In this document: one piece after another, positions 43,112 through 53,976 of the stretch
Position numbering within the stretch: the stretch's first letter is position 1
How the letters are laid out: every line of letters begins with the position of its first letter
NCBI GenBank assembly: GCA_016110215.1
Contig: JADWQD010000026.1
Location: 144,308-208,307, forward strand
DNA from: Capronia americana
Taxonomy: Eukaryota; Ascomycota; Eurotiomycetes; Chaetothyriales; Herpotrichiellaceae
DNA: 64,000 bases
Direction of reading: 5' to 3'
The notes under the pieces: generated by a model
Databases searched by the model: none
What the model saw: only the letters and a program-made list of their open reading frames with translations
What the model was told of the DNA's origin: nothing
Position numbers and translations under genes: made by a program

Positions 43112-45546
43112 ATGTCGGGCGTAATGTCTTTCAGCTCCCAGCTATCTGCCACGCCCCGGCGGAAGAGGGCGCCCGCAGCTTGCCGTGCCTGCCACGCCCG
43201 AAAAGTCCGCTGCAATGTCGTCACCGGTGGTCGGCCATGTGCCAACTGCCAGCAAGACCATATCGAATGTGTGCTACATGTTTCCGCCAGGGGAAAGCAC
43301 AAGGGTCCCCGACGCAGTCGAGCGGCCGTAGACGTACGCCTTGACGGCTCTGCTGCAGCCGCCCCTCCTCCCCTGGAGTCAGCAGGCGCGCCTCGATCTG
43401 TGAACAACATTGGCGACGTCGATTCAGTGTCGAGTCTTTCCGAGAGTCTCCAGCCTGTGCCTGGCCACCCTAGCACCGAGGCGGAAGACTTGGAGGCGAA
43501 TGTCACGGGTTACAGAAACATCGTCGAGCACTCCTCAGCACGCCCTCGGGGAGGTGAGACGCACATTTACGTGGGTAAGGATAATCCTCTCCGTGGTACT
43601 CAGCCAGGCACTCAGCTCCTATGTACGGTGCCAAAACGACGGAAGTTGACACACAGAACTTGTCTTCAGGAGAGGCCCAGGGGCTTCGCTATGTTTTCAA
43701 AGCGGTGAAGGATCACACAATTGCGTCGACCGCGCACTACATCGTTCCCCAAGCCAACAAAGCCGTTCTGCCACCAGACGATTATGCCTTTCTGCAGGCC
43801 AAGGGTGCCTTTGACATTGAGAGCGACGAGTTGCGCGGCGAGCTGATCGCTCTCTATTTTGAATACGCTCATCCGATGCTGCCAGTCGTCGACCCGGCCG
43901 CGTTCTTCCGCCAGTACGAGCTCGAGGGACCTGCGCGGGTAAGCGCATTACTTCTTCAGAGTATGTTCCTGGTGGCGAGCAGTGTAAGATGTCGTGTTGA
44001 TGTTGGTGTGTAAAGTTAATTCGGTTTTAGTACATATCCTCCGATGGTCTTCGCCGGTCGGGGGCTCCTTCAATCACCTCCTTGAAGAAGCGTTACTACC
44101 TACGTGCAAAGGTGAGGCGGCGTCGTCCAACCCATCCGTCCCGACCGTCCTTCTGACTCTGGTCTGTCTTTCTAGGCACTTTATGATTTCGACTACGAAG
44201 CGGATAAAACTTGCCTCGTCCAATCACTTCTACTGATGGGATACTGGTACGGAAACACACATGATCGAGCCGACAGTTGGCACTGGATTGGCATCGCCAC
44301 GAGCCTGAGCCAGGCACTTGGCTTCCACCGCGACCCAAGACGAAGTAATATCCCGCTCTCGCAACGCCGGCTTTGGCGCCGAATCTGGGCGTGTTGTTTT
44401 TTCCGGGATCGCTATGTTGCTCTCGGTATGGGCCGCCCGACCAGGATCAGCGCCGAAGACTGTGACGTCCCGGAGGTGGTAGTTGATGACTTGATGACCG
44501 ATCAGTCGTCGTTGTTGGATGTCAGTCCCACCGCGGCTGCCACGATCCAGAAATGCAATCGACTCTCGCCCATTTTTGTGCGCGTGGTTCAACTTGCCAG
44601 CTTCATTGCCGATGTCCTGGGGAGTCAATATCGCGCCGTACAATCACCGACTTTCCCCTTGGGAGTCCATGACCTGGAGTCGGCGTTGCAGTCTTGGTAC
44701 CTCAATCTGGAGCCGGAGTGCCGCGTCGACGGGATGAGTGTGCACTCGGACGGACAGTCCAAGGCGGAAACCGTCACTAAACTCTTCCTCCACGTCATGT
44801 ATCAGTAAGTTCGCCTCGATCGATGGGAAGTATCTTCAAGCTCACTCGATGGTGGAAATCAGCGCTGTCGTCATCACACTCTTCAAACCATCCGTGTTCA
44901 AGAAGGAGCCCGACCAACCGGGGCCTGACCCTGACAACGTCTCCGCCGCGGTCGCATGGGACAAATGCCTGACTTCGGCATCAGCAGCCATGAACCTCTT
45001 GACCCACCTGGCCGAGAATGAGCTGGTGGGATACCTCCCCCCAGAAGCGTAAGTAATCGGGAATATCACCCATATTTTCCACGAGTTGTAATATATTCTG
45101 ACCAGAAGTACAGCCCCCCAGCACTCATCATCATCTTGTCGATTCTTTTCCTCGACCGACTATGGGCAACAGGCCTCAAACGACATCTTGCCACGCAAAA
45201 GATTGATCTGGCCATGCTCATCCTGCGGGAACTGGAAAAGAAATATTTTGCTGCGCGTTTCATCATCACCTACTTCACAGCAGCATTCCAGAAGATCCGG
45301 CATCTCCAAGAAGTCGCCCAGGGCGTCTTTCGCATCAACCCGCCTCCCGGGAAGACGTCCACGGGATCAGATGGGCAGCCTTACCCTGAGCGCCGCGAAA
45401 TGCAACCCTCTACAATCGAGGACACATCTTGGAATCTACCATGGGTGTCAGCCGTCGAGCACAACAACCCCGTCGATCCGTCGGCAGACTGGCTATCTCC
45501 AGACCTGCCCTTGCTGGATCCCGACTTTTTCTTTCTAGCAGAATGA
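43112..45546 (+). CDS. Zn2Cys6 transcription factor (putative cluster regulator)
   Basis: Six exons: 43112-43574, 43616-43983, 44031-44111, 44176-44804, 44863-45048 and 45114-45546, total 719 aa. Cys24, 27, 34, 43, 46 and 53 form a C-x2-C-x6-C-x8-C-x2-C-x6-C zinc cluster inside RRKRAPAACRACHARKVRCN. The fungal transcription factor domain follows, with YFEYAHPMLPVVDPAAFF, LLLMGYWYG, HWIGIATSLSQALGFHRDP and RRLWRRIWACCFFRDRYVAL. Splicing at 44805-44862 gives LFLHVMYHAVVITLFKPSVF and at 45049-45113 gives PEAPPALIIILSILFLD, both typical. The zinc cluster reminds me of CTF1/Far-type regulators, whose site CCTCGG is found in all cluster promoters; this is recollection plus inference. Central position suggests a pathway-specific activator. 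Confidence 0.9.
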
Positions 45547-45758
45547 TTCTTCCATTGTAGACAATGTATAAAGAGGACGGAACAGTCAATCTCACAGCGA
45601 TCTATGTGGTTTTAGATACAAAAGCTAGCTAATCGACCTTTGTTGAAATTTGACCCCTAGCAAGTGTCTTCTTTTCCTGTCCCGCTGCAGCAACTCTGGG
45701 CTGCATCTATGTCTATGCCTGGCCGGAACGGAGTTCTCGCATTCCGCCCTGAACTCTT

Positions 45759-47923
45759 TCATTTCCGGCAGAACGGGTCGTCGAAATACCAGACAGCATT
45801 GCCGTTGGGGTCGATTTCCGTGTGCGTGTACCCGTTCCCCAGATACTGGTATCGGTTGTTGCTGCGATACGTGATGTTGTAGTCTTCGTAGCGCGGGCGG
45901 TCCAGGGCCTCAAAGTAGTGGAGTCGGCTTCCAGGCCAGATGGCAGTGACAGGTCCGTGGCGCTTCCCGTTCTTGAACCACGAGTTGCACGCCGAGCTCC
46001 AGGCCAGGCGCTTCATGAGCTCGTGTGTGTGGTTGAACAGGTCCTGGACGCACTCGGGCTTGGGGTCGAAGGCCTTGATGTTCTCGAGCTGCAGCTTCTC
46101 GATCATCTGGAACATGTAGCGCGTGTGCCACTCGAAGATCGGGAGCGTGGAGCTGTGGCTGACCGGGCTGTTGGGGCCGAGGAAGTGGAACAGGTTCGGG
46201 AACCCCTCGGCCATGATGCCCATGTACGCCTTGGGGAGGTCGCCGAATTGCTCGCGCAGGTCGCGCCCGTCGCGCCCGATGACGGTGAAGTGTGGGCTGA
46301 AGCTGGTGTCGAAGCCGCTGGCGCACACCACCACGTCGACCTCGTGGTGCGTCCCGGCCTCGTCCACAACCCCGGTCTCCGTGATGCTCTGGACCCCCTT
46401 TAGCACAACTTGGACGTTGGGCTTGGTCAGGCTTTCCAGGTAGCCCGAACCCGGCGTCATGCGGCGGCAGCCCAGCGCAAAATCCGGGATCAGGTGCTTG
46501 GTGAGTTCCGGGTGGTGGCCTAGTTGTTGCGACATCATCTCGGTCACGAGCTCCCTGGACGCTTTCTGGTCTTTGCTGTTCAGGTGGTTCTACGCGCCCA
46601 CATATAGTCAGTGATGGGTGCTGAGGGACGGCATTTCCACAGGCGCCAGCTAGCTACGCCCAAGGAGCTGGGTGATCTGGAAGCCGTAACAACGTACCAG
46701 GGTGAATCGCTTGTTCAGTTCGCCTTCAAGGTCCCGGCAGTACTTATCGTACGCCTCTGGATCCTCCTCGAACTGCCTTCTTTGCTCTTCGGAATCTAGA
46801 CCGGCCGTCACTTTGTTTGTCCCCCGAAGAAACCTATCTGCGACTTACATTTGAAATTCGTGCCATTAGGTCCGGCATATTTGGCTCCAAATCCAGTCGT
46901 GATCCACACAGGGGATCTGAGAAATGGTATCACCTTTTTGGCCACTATATTATTCCGCATGGTCATTAGCAGTCTTCCTCACCTCCACCCAGATCAATGT
47001 CATGTAGTATCGGCCTCACCTTTTTGCATTTGGGGGATGATCTGGACGGCAGAGGAGCCGCCCCCGATGACGGCCACCGTCTTGCCCTCGAAATCGTACT
47101 CCGCATCCCATCGAGCACTATGCATGAGTTTGCCCTTGAAGCTGTCAATCCCGGGCACGTTGGGATATTTCCAAGAGCTGGGTCGTCTCCACGTCAGTAT
47201 TCTATCGCCTGCCTGGGGGGCTCGTAAAGGCCATGAGGTCGTGACTTCCAACGTACTTCAGAATCCCGCCCCCGTTGACGAGGATCTGGCCAGAATCCTC
47301 GAGAAGCGATCCGTCTGGTCCCCTTACAGAGAGCTTCCATCGTCCAGATTCCTCGTCCCAGGTTGCCTTCTCCACCTTGTGGTTGTACTTGACGTCCTTC
47401 TCGAGGTCGAATTTCGTGGCCGTGTCTTTAAAGTACTGCCAGATCTCCTCAGAGGTCGAGTAATACTCTGACCAATTTGGATTGCGTGCCCAGGAGAACT
47501 GACTGATCGAGCTGATCAGCGGGAAGAATTACATGGCATTGGGGATTCTCCAAATACTCACTAACTGTGGCTGGGAATGTCACACGTGCATCCCGGGTAT
47601 CGATTCTCGAGCCACGTGCCGCCCAAGTCTTGGTTCTTCTCGTAGATGACGACCTCGACATCCTTCAGGAAGAGTCGGGCTTTGTGTGCGATCTGGAGTC
47701 CCGAGGCGCCAGCACCGACGCAAATCAGCCTCACAGGCCGCCGGGTGTACAAGGGTGTCTCGGACACTCGATAACCCGCAAAGTCCTGACGGTACCATTC
47801 GTTCTCGTGCAGCACGCCTTCTGGAATGATGCTTGCATTTGGATCCGGTCCTAGCGATGCCGATACATACGACATGGCCGATTCGTCTGCGGCAGACGGC
47901 TGTCCCTGGAGCTCGAGAACCAT
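45759..47923 (-). CDS. Baeyer-Villiger monooxygenase 2 (cluster member)
   Basis: Six exons: 47562-47923, 47257-47502, 47020-47177, 46849-46944, 46698-46795 and 45759-46589, total 596 aa. It is a type I BVMO that should turn a ketone into an ester or lactone using FAD, NADPH and O2. The FAD motif is GAGASG (70-75), the second signature is GGTWLENRYPGCTCD (101-115), the fingerprint FKGKLMHSARWD (216-227) is intact with His222, and the NADPH motif is GGGSSA (241-246). The late block VDVVVCASGFDTSF and GIMAEGFPNLFHFLGPNSP are typical. Splice joins restore SHSYQFSW and WKYPNVPG. The extended N-terminus (about 60 residues) is common in fungal BVMOs of the 4-hydroxyacetophenone/steroid type. Divergent from SDR 2 over 388 bp. 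Substrate unknown. Confidence 0.93.
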
Positions 47924-48311
47924 TTTGGCTCTGGATATGTTGGAGATTTGACCGAGAATCGAAGCATCGTTTTATCTTGCTTTTATTGCTGCTTCTTGCC
48001 ACCGATCCGACCTGTATTCACACAAGCCGCTGGGGCCTTCGTAAGGCTCGTCCATCCAGAGAGATCGCCGTTGCCGAGGCGCAATCATTCGGTTGTGGAC
48101 CTGCAGGAGCATTTCAGCTGTGTAGATATCCGCGGCTTCATTTCGGAAGTTGAACAATGAAGCATCCTTTGCCGGGCATCAACTTGCTCGGGCCCCATCC
48201 CCTCCCCCTAAGTGGGATTTCTCCAAAGAATTACAGAGTACTAAGACGTGAATTGATGTGGCTTTCTCGGTTCAGGCGGTGTCTCGAGTTGAACAGGACC
48301 AGAACGAAAAC
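47924..48311. promoter_or_regulatory. bidirectional promoter of BVMO 2 and SDR 2
   Basis: Only 388 bp separate the two divergent start codons, so the pair is probably co-regulated. CCGAGG occurs at 48074-48079. No gene within. Confidence 0.6.
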
Positions 48312-49673
48312 ATGCCGCTCCAGCCATATACCAACACTCTCGTCGACTGCACGGTCAAACCGGACACAGCGAATCTGAAAGGCAAGAGCGTCGTTGTCAC
48401 AGGAGGTGAGACGTGTCCAGCTTCTCTCCTCTTCGTGCTGCTTACCATGGTGGCGGGATAGGCGCAAATGGCTTTGGCGAGTCTCATGTCCGTGCATTCG
48501 CTGCCGCAGGGTGAGCCATCTGCGCGCGTGCCTTATCCTCACGCGAACCTGACAAAAGCTGTGTGTAGGGCTTATGTGAGTTTCGGTGACATCGACGAGA
48601 AGAAGGGCAAAACCCTGGCCGAAGAAGTTGGGCCGTGAGTGAATTACATACCCACAGAAGTTGCTGCGGGCCCGGATATCTGACACTCACCCTCCACACA
48701 AACAGTCATGTCCAGTTCGTCAAGTGCAACGCGACGTCCTGGGAGGACCAGTTGAACTTGTTCAAGCAAGCGGTTGCCAATTCGCCAGCCAAAAGCGTGG
48801 ACATCGTTGTCGCCAATGCGGGCATCACAGGCCCCGACGAGATCTTTACTCTCCAAGGTAACCAACATTTGCTTCCTTCCTTCTCAAACAACCCGACAAA
48901 TTCCTTGTAACATGGCTTTCATCATCAGATAGATGCTAATGTTGTATACCTGACCAAGACCCTAGTACAGAGCCTACGAAGCCAACTTTGCCCATTCTCA
49001 CCCTCAACATGATCGGAGCCATCTACACGTTCAAGTTGGGCCAGCACTATTTCCGAGCCCAGCCGGAAGAAGAAGGCCGGGACCGCTGCTTCATCTTCAA
49101 GGGCAGCGTCGCGGGACTGCTCGACCAGCCAGGCTCCTTCCAGTACTCTGCCTCAAAATTTGGCCTCAGAGGTTTGATGCGGAGCGCCCGACGCACCTCC
49201 TGGCAGGAGGGTATTCGCGTCGCTTACGTGGCGCCGTGGTAGGGATCAACGGCCTTGGTTTCCCCGAGACACCATGTCAAAGCTAGACTAACCCGCCCCA
49301 ACATCTAGGTATACCAAGACTACAATCTTGAAGCCTCTGGTCATCGAGAGACTGGTTTCGAAAGGGGTCGAGTTTGCAGAGGTCGAAGACTGCACGACGG
49401 CCGTCCTGCGGATTGCTTGCGACAAATCCATCAACGGTAATGGGCTTGCATTGACTTTCTTCCCCAGCGGTGCCCGTGTAGAGCTCGGTCACTGACGTTG
49501 CAATTTGTCCAGGTCGATCTTTCGCCATCGTTCCTCGATCGGTAGCACTACCGGGGTACGTCGACGCGAATATGGATGACTTCGAAACCGAACCGTGGAA
49601 GCATCTTCAGGAGGTCACCTTGGCAGCATCCATCCGCACAATGAGTGCAGACCTCCAGGGTGTTCAGAAGTAG
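48312..49673 (+). CDS. Short-chain dehydrogenase/reductase 2 (cluster member)
   Basis: Seven exons: 48312-48405, 48462-48510, 48569-48634, 48706-48857, 48971-49238, 49309-49436 and 49513-49673, total 305 aa. A classical SDR: TGGANGFG (30-37) forms across intron 1, FGDID ends strand 2, ANAGITGPDEIF follows, then EPTKPTLPILTLNMIGAIYT, a catalytic Ser at about 166 (FKGSVAGL), and YSASK with Tyr179 and Lys183. The join at intron 4 (48858-48970) is chosen because CAAGAG gives LQEPTKPTLPIL as in relatives; a nearer AG at 48932-48935 would break it. FGDID suggests NAD. Likely oxidises the alcohol precursor of a BVMO substrate or the product after ring opening; the order is not known. Confidence 0.88.
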
Positions 49674-49839
49674 ACATTGGCATCCCTACTTGAGAAAGGG
49701 GACCAGGGCGACGTGACTCTGCACCTGAAGACAGCTAGAGCGGTTGAATGAGGGATTCAATTCACTCTCAGTCGATCATGACTAGATTTGTGATCTAAAT
49801 CTTATATGCATCGATCGCACTGCACTTGCCATAATGAGC

Positions 49840-50850
49840 CTATCGTCTCTGTTGCAAATTTCTGATAGTTTTCAAAACTTCCTGAAGAGCCACATCTCGT
49901 GAATTGAGCATAGACGCGTCTGGGCGGCCGTAGGCATCAAGTGTTTGCTGCACGACCTTGGCTGTCCACTGCGAGGCTGGTCCCTCGACGCTCGAGGCGC
50001 CCACTTCGGCCGCTGCGGGATCATAATCCGTCCCTTGCAATGTAGCTGTCCCTGCGCCCTGCCATATCTGATCAATCGTCCCCGAAAGGTTTTTGAGGAA
50101 GGCCGGGAGACCACCGGCGCCACCGCCGTAATTGTAGGATTTGAAGGGACCGGTAACCGCCCAGCGTGGGCCCAGGCTTGCCTCGACGATGGTATCAAGG
50201 TCTTGCACATCAACAACGTCATCGGCAACCAGTGAGCAGGCTTCCCGGAACAGAATAAAGGCCAAACGGTTTGCCACGAAGCCAGGAAGCTCCTTGCGGA
50301 TGACGACCGGGCGGTGACCGGAGTTGAGAGCAGTGAAATAGTCTCGGGCGAATTGGACTTCGCTGGGCTGCGTGTGTGGAGATGGGACAACCTCGATGAG
50401 AGGCATAATATGTGGTGGATTGAACGGGTGGACGACCAGGAGTCTGCCACGAGCCCGGTCGTCGAGGCCCTGAATTTGCACAGACGCGGGAACCCCGGAC
50501 GTCGAGCTCCATAGGTGCGTCGTGGGCGAGACAGAGTCCAGTACTCGCGACCAGGTCGCAGACTTGGCTTGGGCGTTTTCCGGGCCTTGCTCCTGGACTA
50601 TCGAGGCTCCGGTGCAGGCTTCCTCGAGCGTAGAGCAGAGCGTCAGCCGTCCGTTGGAGATGAAGAAGCTCGGAGGCAAGGAGTCGCCGAGGTAGATCGG
50701 GAGGACCGAAGCAACATGTTGCTCGAGGTCGGGTCGTGGGTCGTACACCCGCAGCACGGCGTCGGAATGTTTGAGATGCAGGGCCGCGAAGGAGATTCCG
50801 ATGGTGCCCAGGCCAATCAGGGTGATAACGTGACGCGGACTCTCTGCCAT
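49840..50850 (-). CDS. 3-hydroxyacyl-CoA-dehydrogenase-family enzyme (lambda-crystallin/gulonate-dehydrogenase type)
   Basis: One exon of 336 aa. The first ATG is 50850 (MAESPRHVITLIGLGTIGIS). The N-terminal Rossmann motif GLGTIG is followed by YDPRPDLEQHV. The signature VVHPFNPPHIMPLIEVVP contains the His expected in the active site, and PGFVANRLAFILFREACSLV plus SLGPRWAVTGPFKSYNYGG belong to the C-terminal 3HCDH domain. The single C-terminal domain resembles lambda-crystallin/L-gulonate 3-dehydrogenase and L-carnitine dehydrogenase more than beta-oxidation enzymes, so it may oxidise a free hydroxy acid, such as one produced by opening a lactone. That role is inference from context. It shares strand with the downstream cyclase-family gene (253 bp away). 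Confidence 0.88.
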   Translation of the reverse strand: MAESPRHVITLIGLGTIGISFAALHLKHSDAVLRVYDPRPDLEQHVASVLPIYLGDSLPPSFFISNGRLTLCSTLEEACTGASIVQEQGPENAQAKSATWSRVLDSVSPTTHLWSSTSGVPASVQIQGLDDRARGRLLVVHPFNPPHIMPLIEVVPSPHTQPSEVQFARDYFTALNSGHRPVVIRKELPGFVANRLAFILFREACSLVADDVVDVQDLDTIVEASLGPRWAVTGPFKSYNYGGGAGGLPAFLKNLSGTIDQIWQGAGTATLQGTDYDPAAAEVGASSVEGPASQWTAKVVQQTLDAYGRPDASMLNSRDVALQEVLKTIRNLQQRR

Positions 50851-51103
50851 CCTCTCCGTCCGAATCACTTGGGGTTCGTCTCGAGCTGCGGGCGATGGTC
50901 ATGCCTGGAGGTGCTCTTTTCATCCTCTTAAGAGCCATACGTCAGAAGCCACAGGGCAGAATATCGCCGAGGAACGAGTTTCGGCTACTTCGGAGGAGGA
51001 TATCTATGCTCGGAAAGAGAACTCCCGGTGGGTGCGTTGGGAATCTGGGGGATAGATCCATCTCGAATCCAAGGCCTTCCTTCAACCTCCTCGGAGTTTC
51101 CTA

Positions 51104-52412
51104 TCAAAAAATAGCCAGCGCATTGGGCGGAGAAGCAATGCTCCCCGGAACATTGAGTGGCGAGGAAGTTAAAAAGAAAGTCCACCTTCGCAGTTCGGCA
51201 CACTTAGCAGCCAAAGCCTTCAAATCCCACAACTCTCCGATAGGCATGCCAAAGAGTGCAAGGAAATATTGATGCAACACTAATTGGTGTCCCCGGTCAG
51301 AAGTCGCCCCAAAACACTCGCGATCAAGGTGATCGGAAAGCAAACGTACCGAGATTCCCGATCCCTCCACTGGTCGGTGGAAAGACCTCGAAGGCGAGAG
51401 CATCCCCGGCCACTGCCGCGAAATGGTGATTCCAGATCCAACGGGCAGTGTCTTCGTTCCCTGCTACACCAACGGCCTGGTGTGTCCCAAGCAACGCAGC
51501 CTGCTCTTCAGCATTGTCTGTGAGAAGCTGCTCGGTGTAGCCTGTCCGGACAATCAAGACATCACCCGAATGAAACTCTGTTCCTTGGAACTTGGCGACA
51601 GCGTCGAGAGCCTGGACGCTGATTTCATGGCGCTCGTAAGGCGAGTACTCGATGCCATGTGCCTGAGCATAGGCTCGGTAATCCAGGAGGACACCCCGAG
51701 CGACCAAGCCGCCTCGGTGTTGCCAGTCTAAAGGGCGCTGTCAGGCTAACGGTAACTTCCTTCTGAGAGCATATTGAGCTTACGGTCCAAGGTCGGCAGC
51801 GAACCGGGTGATGTCTCCAGCTTCTCAAGTGTGGGTTTCGCCCCATTATAGAAGAGACCACTTGGCTGGTGACCATAATGGCCTGATATCAATCAGTAGT
51901 GTATCAGAATGTCATGATCCCTCGAAGAGTATCACACATACACAGACTGTCCCACTGGCTGCTGCACTGCGTATTGAAGTGCACCTAGTCTCTGTTCGTC
52001 ATTCTTGGTCTTGCACAAACGATTTCAGCCATCACTTACCTCGTCATCAAACCCGTGCACCGAGTCGGACGGATAGAAGTCAATATGTTTATGATCCAGG
52101 GGAGCTCGGTTGAACCCAGGCTTGAGGATCGCATTTATGGGCCAACTTGAATGCAGTTCAAATATCAGCTGGTGCGAAAAGACTTCCACATCTTCCCTGA
52201 TTAGGGATGGCAGTGAAGCAGCGCGGCACTCACTTCAAGGAAACACTTTCTCCTATCTTGATTTCCTGGGCTGCGTCGCGGACTGTCTCTTTATCCAGAA
52301 GGTTCAATGTACCCAAAGTGTCCTTCTGGCCGGCTTTGTCGAAAATGCCCCAAGCGCAGCCTTTGGGCATGCCCTCAACAGGTGGGAGGTTGTCAAAGTC
52401 CGGAGTAGCCAT
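51104..52412 (-). CDS. Cyclase/kynurenine-formamidase-family hydrolase (cluster member)
   Basis: Six exons: 52234-52412, 52040-52196, 51942-51984, 51784-51882, 51350-51727 and 51104-51279, total 343 aa. The family (PF04199, often called cyclase) contains metal-dependent hydrolases such as kynurenine formamidase. Seen: PKGCAWGIFDKAGQKDTLGT, LGTLNLLDKETV, a central block FNTQCSSQWDSLCHYGHQPS built from a 43-nt exon, and in exon 5 HRGGLVARGVLLDYRAYA, FHSGDVLIVRTGY and FEVFPPTSGG. Exon 6 gives VLHQYFLALFGMPIGELWDL. The fungal QWDxLxHYGH version replaces the usual HxGTHxD motif, as in related fungal members. Intron 1 is only 37 bp. It may hydrolyse the ester or lactone made by BVMO 2; this is inference. 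Confidence 0.87.
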
Positions 52413-53638
52413 GGCCGGAATCAGGTCTCTTGAGAAATAGCACACTCCGTTGTGAGAGATACGAGTTGTATGTTCAGTGTCGGACCGTATGGGGTAACCG
52501 TGGAAGGCTTTCAGTCGTTCCCAATGAATGGAATGGAATATATACCACGCCAAAGCTCAAGACTATGCCCAGACTGCCAACAGTCCAAACTCCGATATAA
52601 AAAAAGGGCACAGGGCGGCGGCCAGCCATGCTTCCTCGGATGGGGATATCTGATCCCGAGGTTTCTATTGATACCCCCTGGAAGGTCCAATAGCGGGTGT
52701 TGATGTCTCGGTTCGGAAAATGGCCAATTTCACGGTTTAGAATGCATGAAGACTAGCCTTTGAATTTGGACGAGGCCACGATCCCTTCAGCCTGTGTCAA
52801 GCGCGACGATTCGGAATCCGGCGGCAAATGATGTACCAGTTGCCGTCTGATTTCAGTCACCCTGGGTCGCTCTGCACGGAATGGGCTCAAAGCCCAACAC
52901 CGTCACGGTCTCCTTCGCCCACTCGCTTTCCAGAACCAGTTCCTTTAGATGTGGGCGATACCGACTGTTCTCGCGTGCTGTACCAGGATCCTCCGACCAC
53001 CTTGACATGCAAGACCAGATGAGCTTACCACAAACGATAATTGTGGCACGGTATTATGCCAACGCACCCGAGCTCGTCATCACTCGTCAAGTCCAATGAT
53101 AAGAGATGGCGGCAGAGACAATTAAGAGGACGGTTGGCAAATAGGATCAAGGGTGACGAGGGTTAAGGAAGGGGGCGCGGCGTAAGTAAGAGTGAGCGCG
53201 AAATCGAAGAGGGAGAGTGTTCGTAAAGAGGGGCCCTTGGGACGGCGTGCTGGGAAGGAGGCCTATTTTTGTACGTCGAGGGGGGACAAGTCGACAGCCC
53301 TCCAAGGGGGGCGGCGGGTTAAAGCCAAAGAGAGCAAATCGGCCCGCTTCTGAGATTCTGAGGAGAGAGAGTCTGTTCGACGGTCGATGCTGGAGCCCTG
53401 TCTGGCGCGAGCCTGTACTCTGTAAGTGCCATATGCAAGCTTAGAATTTGTATGCAGAAAATGAGGAGAGGCTTCGGATAAGTCGGGCAAGCAAATTTTG
53501 GAGCCCTCAGATGTCGTGTGCGAATTGCCTTGGGAATGCGCATGCAAACTTCCAGCAACGCGACCCCCAATGTAATATGTACAGGTTGTCAGGTCCAGTC
53601 TGGACGCATCTTCCATCTAGCTCCCTGCTGTCCCTCCT
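52413..53638. other. intergenic region between the cluster and ATP15
   Basis: Promoter of the cyclase-family gene and terminator of ATP15. CCTCGG lies at 52634-52639. A G-rich, purine-rich stretch spans about 53100-53400. No gene supported. Confidence 0.5.
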
Positions 53639-53976
53639 CTATTTTGTTTCTCCAGTTGCGTGGTGGGCCATGGCATCGGCATTCGCAGCACCCAGGCTTG
53701 TGTTCTCTCCCTGTTTGCCATTCTACCGTACACATTAGTTTCCGACCACTCTGCGGAATCTGCTCAGCAATAGCTCACCTGCCACTTTGCGAACCTCAAG
53801 TCCATCTCCCCTCTTCTCTCAGCTTGTAGCCGGGGTCCTTCTTTCAGCGACCTGCGGACGACTCTTGCGGCGATCGCGAGGTATCGGTTGTAGCTGTCAA
53901 TGTTAGCTTGGGAACCTCTCGCCATAGCATCTGGGCCGCCATACGTAAGGCCGGCTGCTTTCCATTCGAACGCCAT
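53639..53976 (-). CDS. ATP15: Mitochondrial ATP synthase subunit epsilon
   Basis: Exons 53945-53976, 53779-53893 and 53639-53722 give 76 aa. The product is the small epsilon subunit of the F1 central stalk. The spliced protein reads MAFEWKAAGLTYNRYLAIAA, RVVRRSLKEGPRLQAERRGE and MDLRFAKWQNGKQGENTSLG, matching the fungal family throughout. Intron 1 (53894-53944, 51 bp) is a multiple of three and stop-free, so an unspliced reading would insert 17 residues between LTY and NRY; the family shows it must be removed. The third exon supplies NGKQGE plus a short tail. Three CCAAT boxes lie 330-395 bp upstream, fitting HAP-complex control of respiratory genes. Very small genes like this are easily misannotated. 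Confidence 0.94.

Noticed and set aside
48916..48970. Alternative exon starting GATGCTAATGTTGTATACCTG in SDR 2
   Set aside because: It reads like an SDR (DANVVYLTKTLV), but using it disrupts the frame into LQEPTKPTLPILTLN; GCTAATG probably serves as the branch site of the intron.
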